From positions 39,869-103,868 of the IMG/VR virus record IMGVR_UViG_3300008050_000024: a stretch of 64,000 nt of DNA; one strand, written 5' to 3'. A model generated the notes under the pieces. The model was not told the DNA's origin and searched no databases. It saw only the letters and a list, made by a program, of their open reading frames with translations. Below, piece after piece: positions 1 to 7,747 of the stretch (the stretch's first letter is position 1; each line of letters begins with the position of its first letter). The stretch comes from a virus. The position numbers were made by a program, and so were the translations under genes.

Positions 1-705
1 TGCTATAGTGGTGGGATTGACAGTTTCACAGCATTCCACTTCTTACGAGATCGGTACGGTGTTGAGCGTCTCCGTCTTGTTTGGTTTGATCTCAAATCTC
101 GCTATAGTGAACGGGAGTGGGAATGGATTCAACGACAGGATCTGCGTTCCAATATTTCCATACAAGTAGATCGCAGTTTAGACTTGAGTGATCGGGAAGT
201 CGGAGAAAAGGCATACATACCTTTTCGCAATATGTTAATTGCTGCCCAAGCTGTCAAATACGGGGACATCGTATGTATGGCGGGAGTCTTGGACGATGTT
301 GTAGCCGATAAAAACAAGCCCATTTTTGAAGAAATGTCGCATGTGCTCAGTATGATGGAAAAACGGCCCCTTCGGGTTTGGAGTCCGTTTTGGGGATTAA
401 GGAAGCACGAAGTCGTTGCCTGGTTCCTAAACAACACGGAACATCCCAGAAACATTCTTGATACTATTTCCTGCTATTCCGGGCATTGCGACAGTAACTA
501 CTGCGGAGAGTGTCCCTGCTGTTTTCGAAAGTGGGTTGCTTTGCGGGCCAATGATGTGATCATAGATTTTATAAATATGAAATTATTGGAAGAATACTAT
601 ACACTGTGTCGTGACGGACATTACGATACAGAGAGGAATAGAAGCACTATTGAAGTTATCGATGAATATCGGCGTGAACTAAAGTTCCGAAAGGAAAGTG
701 AATAA
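1..705 (+). CDS. queC: QueC-like 7-cyano-7-deazaguanine synthase (5' end cut by window edge)
   Basis: The reading frame is open from base 1, so the start codon lies outside the window; probably only a few residues are missing if this is a plain QueC. The visible protein begins with the PP-loop ATP-binding motif SGGIDS. It continues with YIPFRN, matching the Y-[IV]-P-x-R-N element of QueC, and ends with a zinc site shaped SCY..HC..NYCGECPCCFRKW, as in QueC. QueC converts carboxy-deazaguanine to preQ0 using ATP and ammonia. A DpdA-like gene lies two genes downstream, so the likely role is supplying a 7-deazaguanine for phage DNA modification rather than tRNA queuosine. A longer N-terminal amidotransferase fusion (Gat-QueC) cannot be excluded, because the upstream sequence is missing. 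Confidence 0.85.
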   Translation, partial: CYSGGIDSFTAFHFLRDRYGVERLRLVWFDLKSRYSEREWEWIQRQDLRSNISIQVDRSLDLSDREVGEKAYIPFRNMLIAAQAVKYGDIVCMAGVLDDVVADKNKPIFEEMSHVLSMMEKRPLRVWSPFWGLRKHEVVAWFLNNTEHPRNILDTISCYSGHCDSNYCGECPCCFRKWVALRANDVIIDFINMKLLEEYYTLCRDGHYDTERNRSTIEVIDEYRRELKFRKESE

Positions 706-706
706 C

Positions 707-1021
707 ATGAGAATCGCAGTTGACATTGACGGTGTCTTGACTTTGGAAACGGAAGGTCATGACTATACAAACCGAACACCGAATAAAGAAAACATCGAAA
801 AAGTAAATGAACTAGATGCGGCAGGACACACTATCATTCTGCACACAGCAAGATGGGAACAGGACCGTGGGGTTACCAAGGCGTGGTTAGATGCTCACGG
901 TCTTGTTGCTTGTGAATTGCTCATGGGCAAAGTGCTTTGTGATCTGTACATTGACGACAAAGCATCCACAACCATCCCGACGCCGCATGATCTCTATATG
1001 GCCCAGGAGGTATTCTCATGA
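707..1021 (+). CDS. Small HAD-superfamily phosphatase-like protein
   Basis: A 104-residue protein that opens with MRIAVDIDGVLT, the HAD motif I (DxDGVxT). It then has ILHTAR, a motif II-like threonine, and ends in YIDDKA, a motif IV-like acidic pair. This is the compact, cap-less form seen in phage and capsule-gene phosphatases. ATG 707 is preferred over the in-frame GTG at 698 because AAGGA (691-695) lies upstream. It starts 1 base after the queC stop and overlaps dpdA by 4 bases, so the three are probably one operon. A substrate cannot be read from the sequence; a part in deazaguanine metabolism is only suggested by position. Confidence 0.7.
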   Translation: MRIAVDIDGVLTLETEGHDYTNRTPNKENIEKVNELDAAGHTIILHTARWEQDRGVTKAWLDAHGLVACELLMGKVLCDLYIDDKASTTIPTPHDLYMAQEVFS

Positions 1022-2094
1022 TTGTATGGTTTGCCGGCACGGTAGGGAACAGAATTGAAGTTGAAAACTTTTGCAAATATCGCTTGCATTCGTATCACAG
1101 CATCCAAGATGGCGCAGCTACTCGCAATGTCATGCAAAACGAGGAACGGACGTACACTCTGTTCCTAGATAGTGGTGCTTTTTCCGCTTGGAACCTAGGC
1201 AAACCCATCCAAGTCCAAGACTATATCGATTACGTCAAAAATAACTTGTCTAAAATCGATTATTATGTGGTACTGGACGTAATTACCCAAGTCCAAGCTT
1301 CGTGGGAAAATCAGTGCGCTATGGAGGCCCAGGGACTTAAACCCCTTCCAGTCTACCATACGGAAGATCCGTTTCCATACTTGGATCGCTGTTTACACTA
1401 TGATTATTTCTGTTTAGGCGGGATGGCAAAAGGGTTTACGACAAAACAGCGTCGGGACTTTTTAGATGCCTGCTGGGAAAGAATGACAGACGCCGACGGG
1501 GCGCCTCTCACCAAGGTACACGGACTGGGAATGACATCCATCGACTTAATGATGCGTTATCCCTGGTACTCGGTTGACAGCACGTCTTGGCTATTAGCCA
1601 GTGCCATGGGAAATATCCTACTCCCCCGGTTGACCGAGTCCGGACCTGTATTTGATCAAAAGCCGTTGGTGCTGTCATCCTCCTCTCGGTCGCCTCAACA
1701 GGGTGATGACACAAAACACATACTAGCTATGAAAGGAAAAGAACGGGATCGTGTCTTTGGGTACTTGGCAGAATTGGGCGTCCCCTTGGGTGTATCGGAA
1801 TTTGTCAAGTATGAAGGACAGGAGATTTTAGAAGGACAAAAGAAATGCAAAGACGGGAAGGGACAGGAGATTTTAGAAACCATCAAGGAAGAGGGTGTAG
1901 CAAACAGTCGATACAGTCGATTTATCGTCAATGCGACATTCTTCAAACGATTAGCAGCTGGGTTGGGCAACTGGCGGGAACGTAGATTTGAACAAAAAAG
2001 AAAAGCCAAAAAAGGGTTCTTTTCAAAGAACGTATTTGTACAGCCTCCAGTAAAACGAGCGAAAGGAAAAGTGGATCATGATAAAAACAAATAG
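1018..2094 (+). CDS. dpdA: DpdA-like DNA transglycosylase (TGT family), 7-deazaguanine insertion
   Basis: A 358-residue protein related to tRNA-guanine transglycosylases of the phage DpdA type. Visible hallmarks are FLDSGAFSAW with its early aspartate (residues 50-60), VVLDVI, CLGGMAKG, the run VHGLGM and YPWYSVDSTSWL near the middle. DpdA enzymes exchange guanine in DNA for a 7-deazaguanine such as preQ0. The upstream QueC-like gene would supply that base. Residues near 267-288 contain a short in-frame duplication (GQEILE twice). It overlaps the preceding gene by ATGA and the following clamp gene by 17 bases. The family assignment is strong. Which base is inserted depends on genes not visible here. 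Confidence 0.85.
   Translation: MIVWFAGTVGNRIEVENFCKYRLHSYHSIQDGAATRNVMQNEERTYTLFLDSGAFSAWNLGKPIQVQDYIDYVKNNLSKIDYYVVLDVITQVQASWENQCAMEAQGLKPLPVYHTEDPFPYLDRCLHYDYFCLGGMAKGFTTKQRRDFLDACWERMTDADGAPLTKVHGLGMTSIDLMMRYPWYSVDSTSWLLASAMGNILLPRLTESGPVFDQKPLVLSSSSRSPQQGDDTKHILAMKGKERDRVFGYLAELGVPLGVSEFVKYEGQEILEGQKKCKDGKGQEILETIKEEGVANSRYSRFIVNATFFKRLAAGLGNWRERRFEQKRKAKKGFFSKNVFVQPPVKRAKGKVDHDKNK
1816..1878 (+). repeat. Direct 18-bp repeat inside dpdA
   Basis: An 18-bp sequence beginning GGACAGGAGATT occurs at 1816-1833 and again, identical, at 1861-1878. The 45-base period keeps the reading frame and duplicates GQEILE in the protein. It looks like a recent in-frame tandem duplication, or slippage, in a charged surface loop. 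Confidence 0.8.
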
Positions 2095-3121
2095 GGAATA
2101 CCTTTTAGACCTGCTCCGGCTATTGAAGCCGGGATTGTCTGAAAAGGATTTAGTAGAGGAATTCGGCGCATTGCGCATTTGTCAAGGCACACTCGTCACC
2201 TACAACGACAAAATATCCGTCCAAGTACCTGCGCCACCCGGCTTAGAGGCACTTAACGGCATTGCAGTGAGGGTTCAGCCCCTTTATGAAATCCTATCAA
2301 AAATGGATGATACCGATATTGCATTATTGGCAGGAGAAGACAACCTTGAAATACGAGGAGCCCGAAACAAAGCCGAGCTTAAACTTCAAATCGTACAGGA
2401 AGAAATTCCCATTTGGAACGACATCGCCGCCCTAGAACAGCACGGAGGCTGGAGTGAGTTTCCCAAAGAATGCATTGACGCTATTCAAATGTGTCTATTC
2501 TGTTGTTCTAAAAACATGATGGACGGTGTGTTGACGTGCCTACACTTTACAGATTCAATGGTTGAGGGTTGTGATAACTATCGACTAGTCCGATATGCCT
2601 GGCCCGTACCGCTGCCCTCCTTTGGCGGACACATTATGATCCCGGGAGGTGCACTGTCCACATTGAGCCAGTATCCCATTTCAGAGATTGGATTGACCGA
2701 TGCCTGGATACACTTCAGAACAGAGCAGGGCGTGGTGTATTCATGTCGTACGTTTGCCGGCGAATACCCAGACACGGCTGGGTTTCTTGAGGTAACAGGA
2801 GACGCAATTAAACTCCCTTCACAGATCACAGATGTGATGGAGCGTGCCGCTGTGTTTTGCGACGACAAGTTTGAAGACGAGCAACTTGTAGATATTGAAT
2901 TACAGGGCCAGGGCAAGGTTTTGATCTCCTCCAAAGGATCCGACGGCTCATTCATGGAACAGCGGGTTCTTCGGTACGCAGGTCCGCCCAGGAAGTTCCA
3001 AGTGCATCCTGAATTTATCTCGGGAGTAATGTCAATCACGGATGACGCCATTATCGGCGAGGCTAGCCTCAAACTGGAAAAGGGCCCACTAGTTCATGTC
3101 GTACTATTGAGTGACGAGTAG
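2078..3121 (+). CDS. DNA sliding clamp (DNA polymerase III beta-like)
   Basis: A 347-residue protein with the layout of a bacterial beta clamp. An N-terminal strand-rich domain contains LRICQGTLVTYNDK, a middle domain contains GCDNYRLVRY (the beta-clamp D-x-x-R-L pattern), and a third domain contains IPGGALSTLSQ. The clamp encircles DNA and tethers the polymerase encoded just downstream; the clamp-loader gene follows at 6267. It overlaps the end of dpdA by 17 bases, which suggests translational coupling. T4-type phages use a gp45 clamp, so a DnaN-like clamp beside a family A polymerase is a distinct combination. Confidence rests on domain layout rather than on a single diagnostic motif. Confidence 0.75.
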   Translation: MIKTNREYLLDLLRLLKPGLSEKDLVEEFGALRICQGTLVTYNDKISVQVPAPPGLEALNGIAVRVQPLYEILSKMDDTDIALLAGEDNLEIRGARNKAELKLQIVQEEIPIWNDIAALEQHGGWSEFPKECIDAIQMCLFCCSKNMMDGVLTCLHFTDSMVEGCDNYRLVRYAWPVPLPSFGGHIMIPGGALSTLSQYPISEIGLTDAWIHFRTEQGVVYSCRTFAGEYPDTAGFLEVTGDAIKLPSQITDVMERAAVFCDDKFEDEQLVDIELQGQGKVLISSKGSDGSFMEQRVLRYAGPPRKFQVHPEFISGVMSITDDAIIGEASLKLEKGPLVHVVLLSDE

Positions 3122-3130
3122 AAAGAGCTT

Positions 3131-5857
3131 ATGAAATCTTTTTTTAGTAAGTCAGATCCCCTTTTAAAGCAAAAGGGATATTCGGGGAGTTGCCATACTT
3201 GCCGGCTGTATCTAACTTGCCAGAGCCCTAAAATGGTAGCATCTGGGATGGGTAATCGTAGAATCCTTCTAATAGGTGAAGCGCCAGGAGAAGCAGAAGA
3301 CGCCAGAGGGGAAGCAATGGTTGGGCCCTCTGGTCAGTTCCTGGAACAGACACTCCGGGCTAATGGTATTCTAATGTATGAGGACTGCTGGAAAACCTAC
3401 GCACTCCAATGCCGTCCTCCTAAAGGAAAGCAGATAACCGATGAGAGTTTATCTGCTTGTAGGACTCGAGTCATAAAAGAAATAGAAACACTCAAACCCC
3501 ATCTAATCATTTTGCTAGGAAAAACGCCTTTGTCCAACGTGCTGTTAGAAGAGTTAGATTCCGAGTTTACTGGAGCCATTGCCTCTTGGCGAGGTAGAGT
3601 GATTCCCTTTTATAAGTGGAATTGCTGGGTGGCTGTGGTATCTAATCCGGCATTCGTCCTAAAATCAGACACTAAGAAGGATTGCAATGCGCTACTTTTT
3701 AAGCAAGATATAGCAAAGAGCATCCAATACATAAATAAACCCCTTCCGGCGCCTATAGAGGAGCGTAGACACGTGCTCGGAACTCGGGAGGCTGTGGCCT
3801 TCTTGTCTAAATTGATCGTACGACCACCTGGAAACCGTGTCGCATACGATTATGAAGGAACAGGACTAAAGCCTCACGCAAAGGGACATGGCATTGTCTG
3901 TGTAGGATTAGCCGTAAATGAATCAGACGTGTACTCATTTCTTCTACCCCACATTGATCCTAAATGGACTGATGCTGAAATGCAGGAACATCTCCAACCT
4001 GAAGAGTTTCAGCTTATCTGTCTTTGGCGGCGATTCCTAGCAAGTGAACTGGTAAAGAAAACAGCACATCATTTGAAATTTGAACACAGCTGGTCTAAAG
4101 AGATCTACGGAACTGAGGTGAGGGGGTGGGAGTGGTGTTCAATGGAAGCTGCTCACATCTTGGACAATACGGAAGGAACAAACGGATTGAAATTCCTTGT
4201 GTTTGTTGAGTTTGGCATCACGGACTATAACGCCGATGTGTCGCAATACTTAAAATCCAGCAAAAAGGAAGAAAAGAGAGTAGGCAAAAACGCCATAAAC
4301 CGAATCCATCAGTGTAGCAAGCAACTGCTACTCGAATACGTAGGTGGCGATGCCTTGTACCAATGGCATCTAGGAGAACGACAAAGACAGCAGATGGAAA
4401 CGCATAAGTTTCGATATCCTCCTAATGTTCTCACAATACATGACGCATACGACTTGTTTCACGAAGGTGCTATTGTCCTGGCCGAGATTGAAGCCCACGG
4501 AGTAGCCATTGATACAAAGTATTCGACGCAGACCATGCAGGAACTCAATGGCCAGATTGAGGGGATCAAAAACGACCTAAAGGAAACCGAGGTGTACAAA
4601 GCATGGTATCAAAAATACGGATTCAATACCAATGTAGAATCCGGGGCCCAGCTAGCCGATGTGCTCTATAACATCCTGGGTCTTACTCCCACCAAAATGT
4701 CTGAAAGTGGAGAACAGGGGTCAACAGACCACGAAGCCGTAGCCGGTCTCATCGGAACCGTACAAGGAATTGAAGAAATAGCCCGCATAGGCAAATTAAG
4801 GAAAATATCAAGCACATACCTAGGCGGATACTTGAGGGAAAGCGTTGACGGTATCATACACCCCTTCTTTCATTTGCACATTCCCAGGACATTCCGATCC
4901 TGTAGCCGTAACCCTAACTTTCAAAACGTCCCGAAACGGGACTATGAGAGTATGTCAATCACACGTCGATCCATTATACCCCGCCCTGGACACGTTCTTG
5001 TCGAGATTGACTTCTCAAATATCGAAGTTCGCATCAGCGCCTGCTATCACAATGACAAGCAGATGATCATCTACATCAAAGATCCCACTACGGACATGCA
5101 CAGAGACCAAGCCATTGAAGTATTCAAAATGCAGCCTTCTTGGTGGCACGGATTAACTAAGCCCCAAGAGAAGAAAATGAAGCCTATCCGACATACAGCA
5201 AAGAACAAATTTGTATTCCCTCAATTTTACGGAGACTACTTTGTTAGTTGCGCCCAGGCTATGTGGCAGGAAGCCGCTGAACATACGCTTTTCAATGATG
5301 TTCCACTACTTGAACACATGAGATCTCAAGGCATTGGTACCTTAGAATCCTTCACTCAGCACATGAAAGAGGTCGAACACAGGTTTTGGCATGAACGCTT
5401 CCCAGAGTACACAGCTTGGAAGGAACAGTGGTATAAGGATTACATTGCCCGGGGTTGGTTTATAATGAAAACCGGGTTCAAATCAGAAGGGCTGTTTACC
5501 AGAAATGAAGTAATCAATCACCCTGTACAAGGACCAGCATTTCATTGCCTTTTATGGAGTGTCATTCAAATGCACAAGGAATTAAAAGCCCAAAACAGCC
5601 AGTCACGTATTTGTGCACAGATTCACGATTCCATGTTTTTAGATGCAGACCCGGATGATTTAGACTTTATTTTCGAGAAATCTACAGAGATAATGACACA
5701 GCGGTTGGTAGACGAATGGAAGTGGATCACAGTCCCATTGGCGATAGAACACGATGTCAGCAGGGTAGACGGGACTTGGCAAGAACAGACGACATTACCG
5801 TGGGATAAGTTAAAGAACAGACAAGAGGATATCCGTACGTTTTTAGCGAGTATATAG
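3131..5857 (+). CDS. Family A DNA polymerase with N-terminal uracil-DNA-glycosylase-like domain
   Basis: A 908-residue fusion. Residues 15-200 resemble family 4 UDG: four putative [4Fe-4S] cysteines (C21, C24, C94, C110), motif GEAPGEAEDARG (49-60), and a second motif that reads SNPAF (171-175) where active enzymes usually have HPS or HPA. Next is a 3'-5' exonuclease domain with DYEGTG (exo I) and YVGGDALY (exo III). The polymerase domain follows, with motif A (DFSNIEVR), motif B (RHTAKNKFVFPQFYG) and motif C (QIHDSMF, HDS instead of the common HDE). UDG-polymerase fusions are known in SPO1-type phages. This is the replicative polymerase. Loss of the motif 2 histidine suggests uracil sensing rather than base excision. 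Confidence 0.9.
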   Translation: MKSFFSKSDPLLKQKGYSGSCHTCRLYLTCQSPKMVASGMGNRRILLIGEAPGEAEDARGEAMVGPSGQFLEQTLRANGILMYEDCWKTYALQCRPPKGKQITDESLSACRTRVIKEIETLKPHLIILLGKTPLSNVLLEELDSEFTGAIASWRGRVIPFYKWNCWVAVVSNPAFVLKSDTKKDCNALLFKQDIAKSIQYINKPLPAPIEERRHVLGTREAVAFLSKLIVRPPGNRVAYDYEGTGLKPHAKGHGIVCVGLAVNESDVYSFLLPHIDPKWTDAEMQEHLQPEEFQLICLWRRFLASELVKKTAHHLKFEHSWSKEIYGTEVRGWEWCSMEAAHILDNTEGTNGLKFLVFVEFGITDYNADVSQYLKSSKKEEKRVGKNAINRIHQCSKQLLLEYVGGDALYQWHLGERQRQQMETHKFRYPPNVLTIHDAYDLFHEGAIVLAEIEAHGVAIDTKYSTQTMQELNGQIEGIKNDLKETEVYKAWYQKYGFNTNVESGAQLADVLYNILGLTPTKMSESGEQGSTDHEAVAGLIGTVQGIEEIARIGKLRKISSTYLGGYLRESVDGIIHPFFHLHIPRTFRSCSRNPNFQNVPKRDYESMSITRRSIIPRPGHVLVEIDFSNIEVRISACYHNDKQMIIYIKDPTTDMHRDQAIEVFKMQPSWWHGLTKPQEKKMKPIRHTAKNKFVFPQFYGDYFVSCAQAMWQEAAEHTLFNDVPLLEHMRSQGIGTLESFTQHMKEVEHRFWHERFPEYTAWKEQWYKDYIARGWFIMKTGFKSEGLFTRNEVINHPVQGPAFHCLLWSVIQMHKELKAQNSQSRICAQIHDSMFLDADPDDLDFIFEKSTEIMTQRLVDEWKWITVPLAIEHDVSRVDGTWQEQTTLPWDKLKNRQEDIRTFLASI

Positions 5858-5878
5858 ATTTAGTTGTTTATATAAGTC

Positions 5879-5908
5879 TTTACTTCGTATATAAAAGTAT
5901 GTTATACT
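5879..5908 (+). promoter_or_regulatory. Sigma70-like promoter upstream of the clamp-loader operon
   Basis: A TTTACT -35 box (5879-5884), an 18-base spacer and a TATACT -10 box (5903-5908), in AT-rich non-coding DNA. A strong Shine-Dalgarno sequence, AAGGAGG (5932-5938), and ATG 5948 follow. GTTATACTC recurs in the promoter candidate at 26446-26474. Confidence 0.6.
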
Positions 5909-5947
5909 CTATTATTCGTATGAGAGTTTTTAAGGAGGTTTGTATAG

Positions 5948-6304
5948 ATGGAGCGAACAATGCCTATCTCAGGAACTAACTCCTGTTCCGATAACGCACC
6001 ACCAAAGATGACCCGGACATCGTTTCCTGGTCATACGGTTACAAAGGGCTACTATCGAATGTTCGTGGATAATCGTACCATGAAGAATATAGTAGGCGGC
6101 ATGAGGACTGTGTTCATTCACAGAAAAAGAAAATGGGTCAGGATTTACGACCCGTTCACTTCTTCAGGATCTGCCCAACTATCTAAAGGCATGTTTGACA
6201 CGATGACGGTAGAGCTCCTGACGCCAAAGCAACAGGCGTATGCGCAAAAGAAAGACAGGAGATTACGTGGGTTTATACCAGAAGCATCGTCCCTCGACCT
6301 TTGA
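5948..6304 (+). CDS. Hypothetical protein, first gene after a promoter
   Basis: A 118-residue protein that I do not recognise. It has an excellent ribosome binding site (AAGGAGG, 9 bases before the ATG) and is the first gene behind the candidate promoter at 5879-5908. Its middle part is basic (IHRKRKWVRIYD), and no catalytic motif stands out. Its 3' end overlaps the clamp-loader gene by 38 bases, which suggests co-translation. Confidence 0.65.
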   Translation: MERTMPISGTNSCSDNAPPKMTRTSFPGHTVTKGYYRMFVDNRTMKNIVGGMRTVFIHRKRKWVRIYDPFTSSGSAQLSKGMFDTMTVELLTPKQQAYAQKKDRRLRGFIPEASSLDL

Positions 6305-7196
6305 CGGGGTCATAGGGAACAAGGAAGTAGTAGCGTCGCTTAAGACAATCTTAGCTAGGCCTAAAGAGCACATTCCAAAGGCCTTTCTTTTATCAGGACC
6401 TAGTGGCTGTGGCAAAACTACGATTGCCCGCATTATACGGGACGTGCTAGGCTGTGCCATTTTTGATTTTAAGGAAGTTGATACCGCAGACATGCGAGGT
6501 ATTGACATGGTGCGGGAACTCAACCGTATCGCTCATTACAAGACCACAGGAGGTTCCTGCCGGGTTATCCTTTTGGACGAATGCCACAAGATGACCAACG
6601 ATGCCCAGAACGCCTTACTCAAGTTGCTGGAAGATCCTCCACCCAATGTCTTTTTCATACTGGCCACAACAGATCCCCAGAAACTAATCAAAACAATCAT
6701 TACTCGTTGCACGTCCTTTGAACTGAAACCCCTACCCCAAAATGAGTTATGCTTACTACTGATGAAAGTAGCCCGTGCCGAGGGCAAACTCATAAAGCCG
6801 ACGTCACTCCAAAAGATAACCGAAGGAGCCAACGGCAGTCCTCGAGGCGCTCTCCAGATTCTAGAAAAAGTAATAGACTACCCCATTGATCAACTAGAAG
6901 AATTGATTACCAATATGGAGAGTTTTGATGCACGTGGTATCGATTTAGCACGTGCCTTAATAAAACGGGCGCACTGGAGTGAGATCCTCAAGATTTTAGC
7001 CGGTCTAACCGAGCCAGAAGAGTCCATTAGACGCTGTATCTTAGGATATAGCACGACTGTATTATCAAACCCCAAGACGTCAACAGCAGATCAAGCTCGG
7101 GCATACGTATTGTTGACCTGTTTCGAACGCCCGTACTACGATACAGGAAGAGCGGGGCTTATCATGTCCTGCTATGAAGCAAAGGCAACCAAATGA
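6267..7196 (+). CDS. Clamp loader subunit (DnaX/RFC-like AAA+ ATPase)
   Basis: A 309-residue AAA+ protein that loads the sliding clamp. It begins LYQKHRPSTFDGVIG, the usual DnaX opening. It then shows Walker A GPSGCGKT, Walker B ILLDECHKM (DExx box), sensor 1 FILATTDP and TRC (the SRC box). The four-cysteine zinc module of bacterial DnaX is not seen. I chose GTG 6267 because AGGAG (6257-6261) sits five bases before it and the protein then starts as DnaX proteins do. An in-frame ATG at 6240 would add nine residues without a good ribosome binding site. It overlaps the next gene by ATGA. Confidence 0.85.
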   Translation: MGLYQKHRPSTFDGVIGNKEVVASLKTILARPKEHIPKAFLLSGPSGCGKTTIARIIRDVLGCAIFDFKEVDTADMRGIDMVRELNRIAHYKTTGGSCRVILLDECHKMTNDAQNALLKLLEDPPPNVFFILATTDPQKLIKTIITRCTSFELKPLPQNELCLLLMKVARAEGKLIKPTSLQKITEGANGSPRGALQILEKVIDYPIDQLEELITNMESFDARGIDLARALIKRAHWSEILKILAGLTEPEESIRRCILGYSTTVLSNPKTSTADQARAYVLLTCFERPYYDTGRAGLIMSCYEAKATK

Positions 7197-7747
7197 CAAC
7201 AGTTATAATTGAATCAGAAGAAGATTTCAAACATCGCATACGGCTTAATATGGGTGAGCTTGAGGAATTGTTTTTTGAGCATCCCGCAATCGTAGCCGAA
7301 TATGGCGAACTTGCTGCGAAAGCTGAGCGTGCCTACAATCTCGCTCACGAAACAGCACGGGAAACCCTTTTTGGTATTATGAACGATGCTAGAAAGAGTC
7401 CCACAGACTATGGGATCGTGTCGGCCCGTTCAGCTCCTCCCGAAGGCGCTATAGAGAGCACGGCACGGTCCGAACAAAGTGTAATTGACGCCCGCAGGGC
7501 AGAAGTAGAGGCACAGTCCATTTGGAATATAACCAAAGGACGAATGCAAGCTCTACACCACAGGAAAAAAATCATAGAGTCACTTGTAAACCTAACGCAC
7601 ATGGGGTTTTTTGCTGCTCCTAAAGATGCGCCTGGGGCACGATTGACTCCAACTAAGGAAAAGTCACAAGCTATCAATGAATCAGTGGACGCCGCAATCC
7701 GGCGATCACGCAATTTACCACATCCATTGGAGGGAACACATGAATAG
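7193..7747 (+). CDS. UvsY-like recombination mediator (tentative)
   Basis: A 184-residue, mostly helical charged protein. The stretch RRAEVEAQSIWNITKGRMQA (about residues 100-119), followed by a second helical segment and GFFAA, resembles phage UvsY mediators. These help load the UvsX recombinase onto single-strand DNA coated by the binding protein. Supporting context: the single-strand-binding protein gene follows with an 8-base overlap, and the RecA/UvsX gene lies at 9747. The motif match is by eye and weak, so the call leans on gene order. The start ATG lies in an ATGA overlap with the clamp-loader stop. Confidence 0.45.
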   Translation: MTTVIIESEEDFKHRIRLNMGELEELFFEHPAIVAEYGELAAKAERAYNLAHETARETLFGIMNDARKSPTDYGIVSARSAPPEGAIESTARSEQSVIDARRAEVEAQSIWNITKGRMQALHHRKKIIESLVNLTHMGFFAAPKDAPGARLTPTKEKSQAINESVDAAIRRSRNLPHPLEGTHE

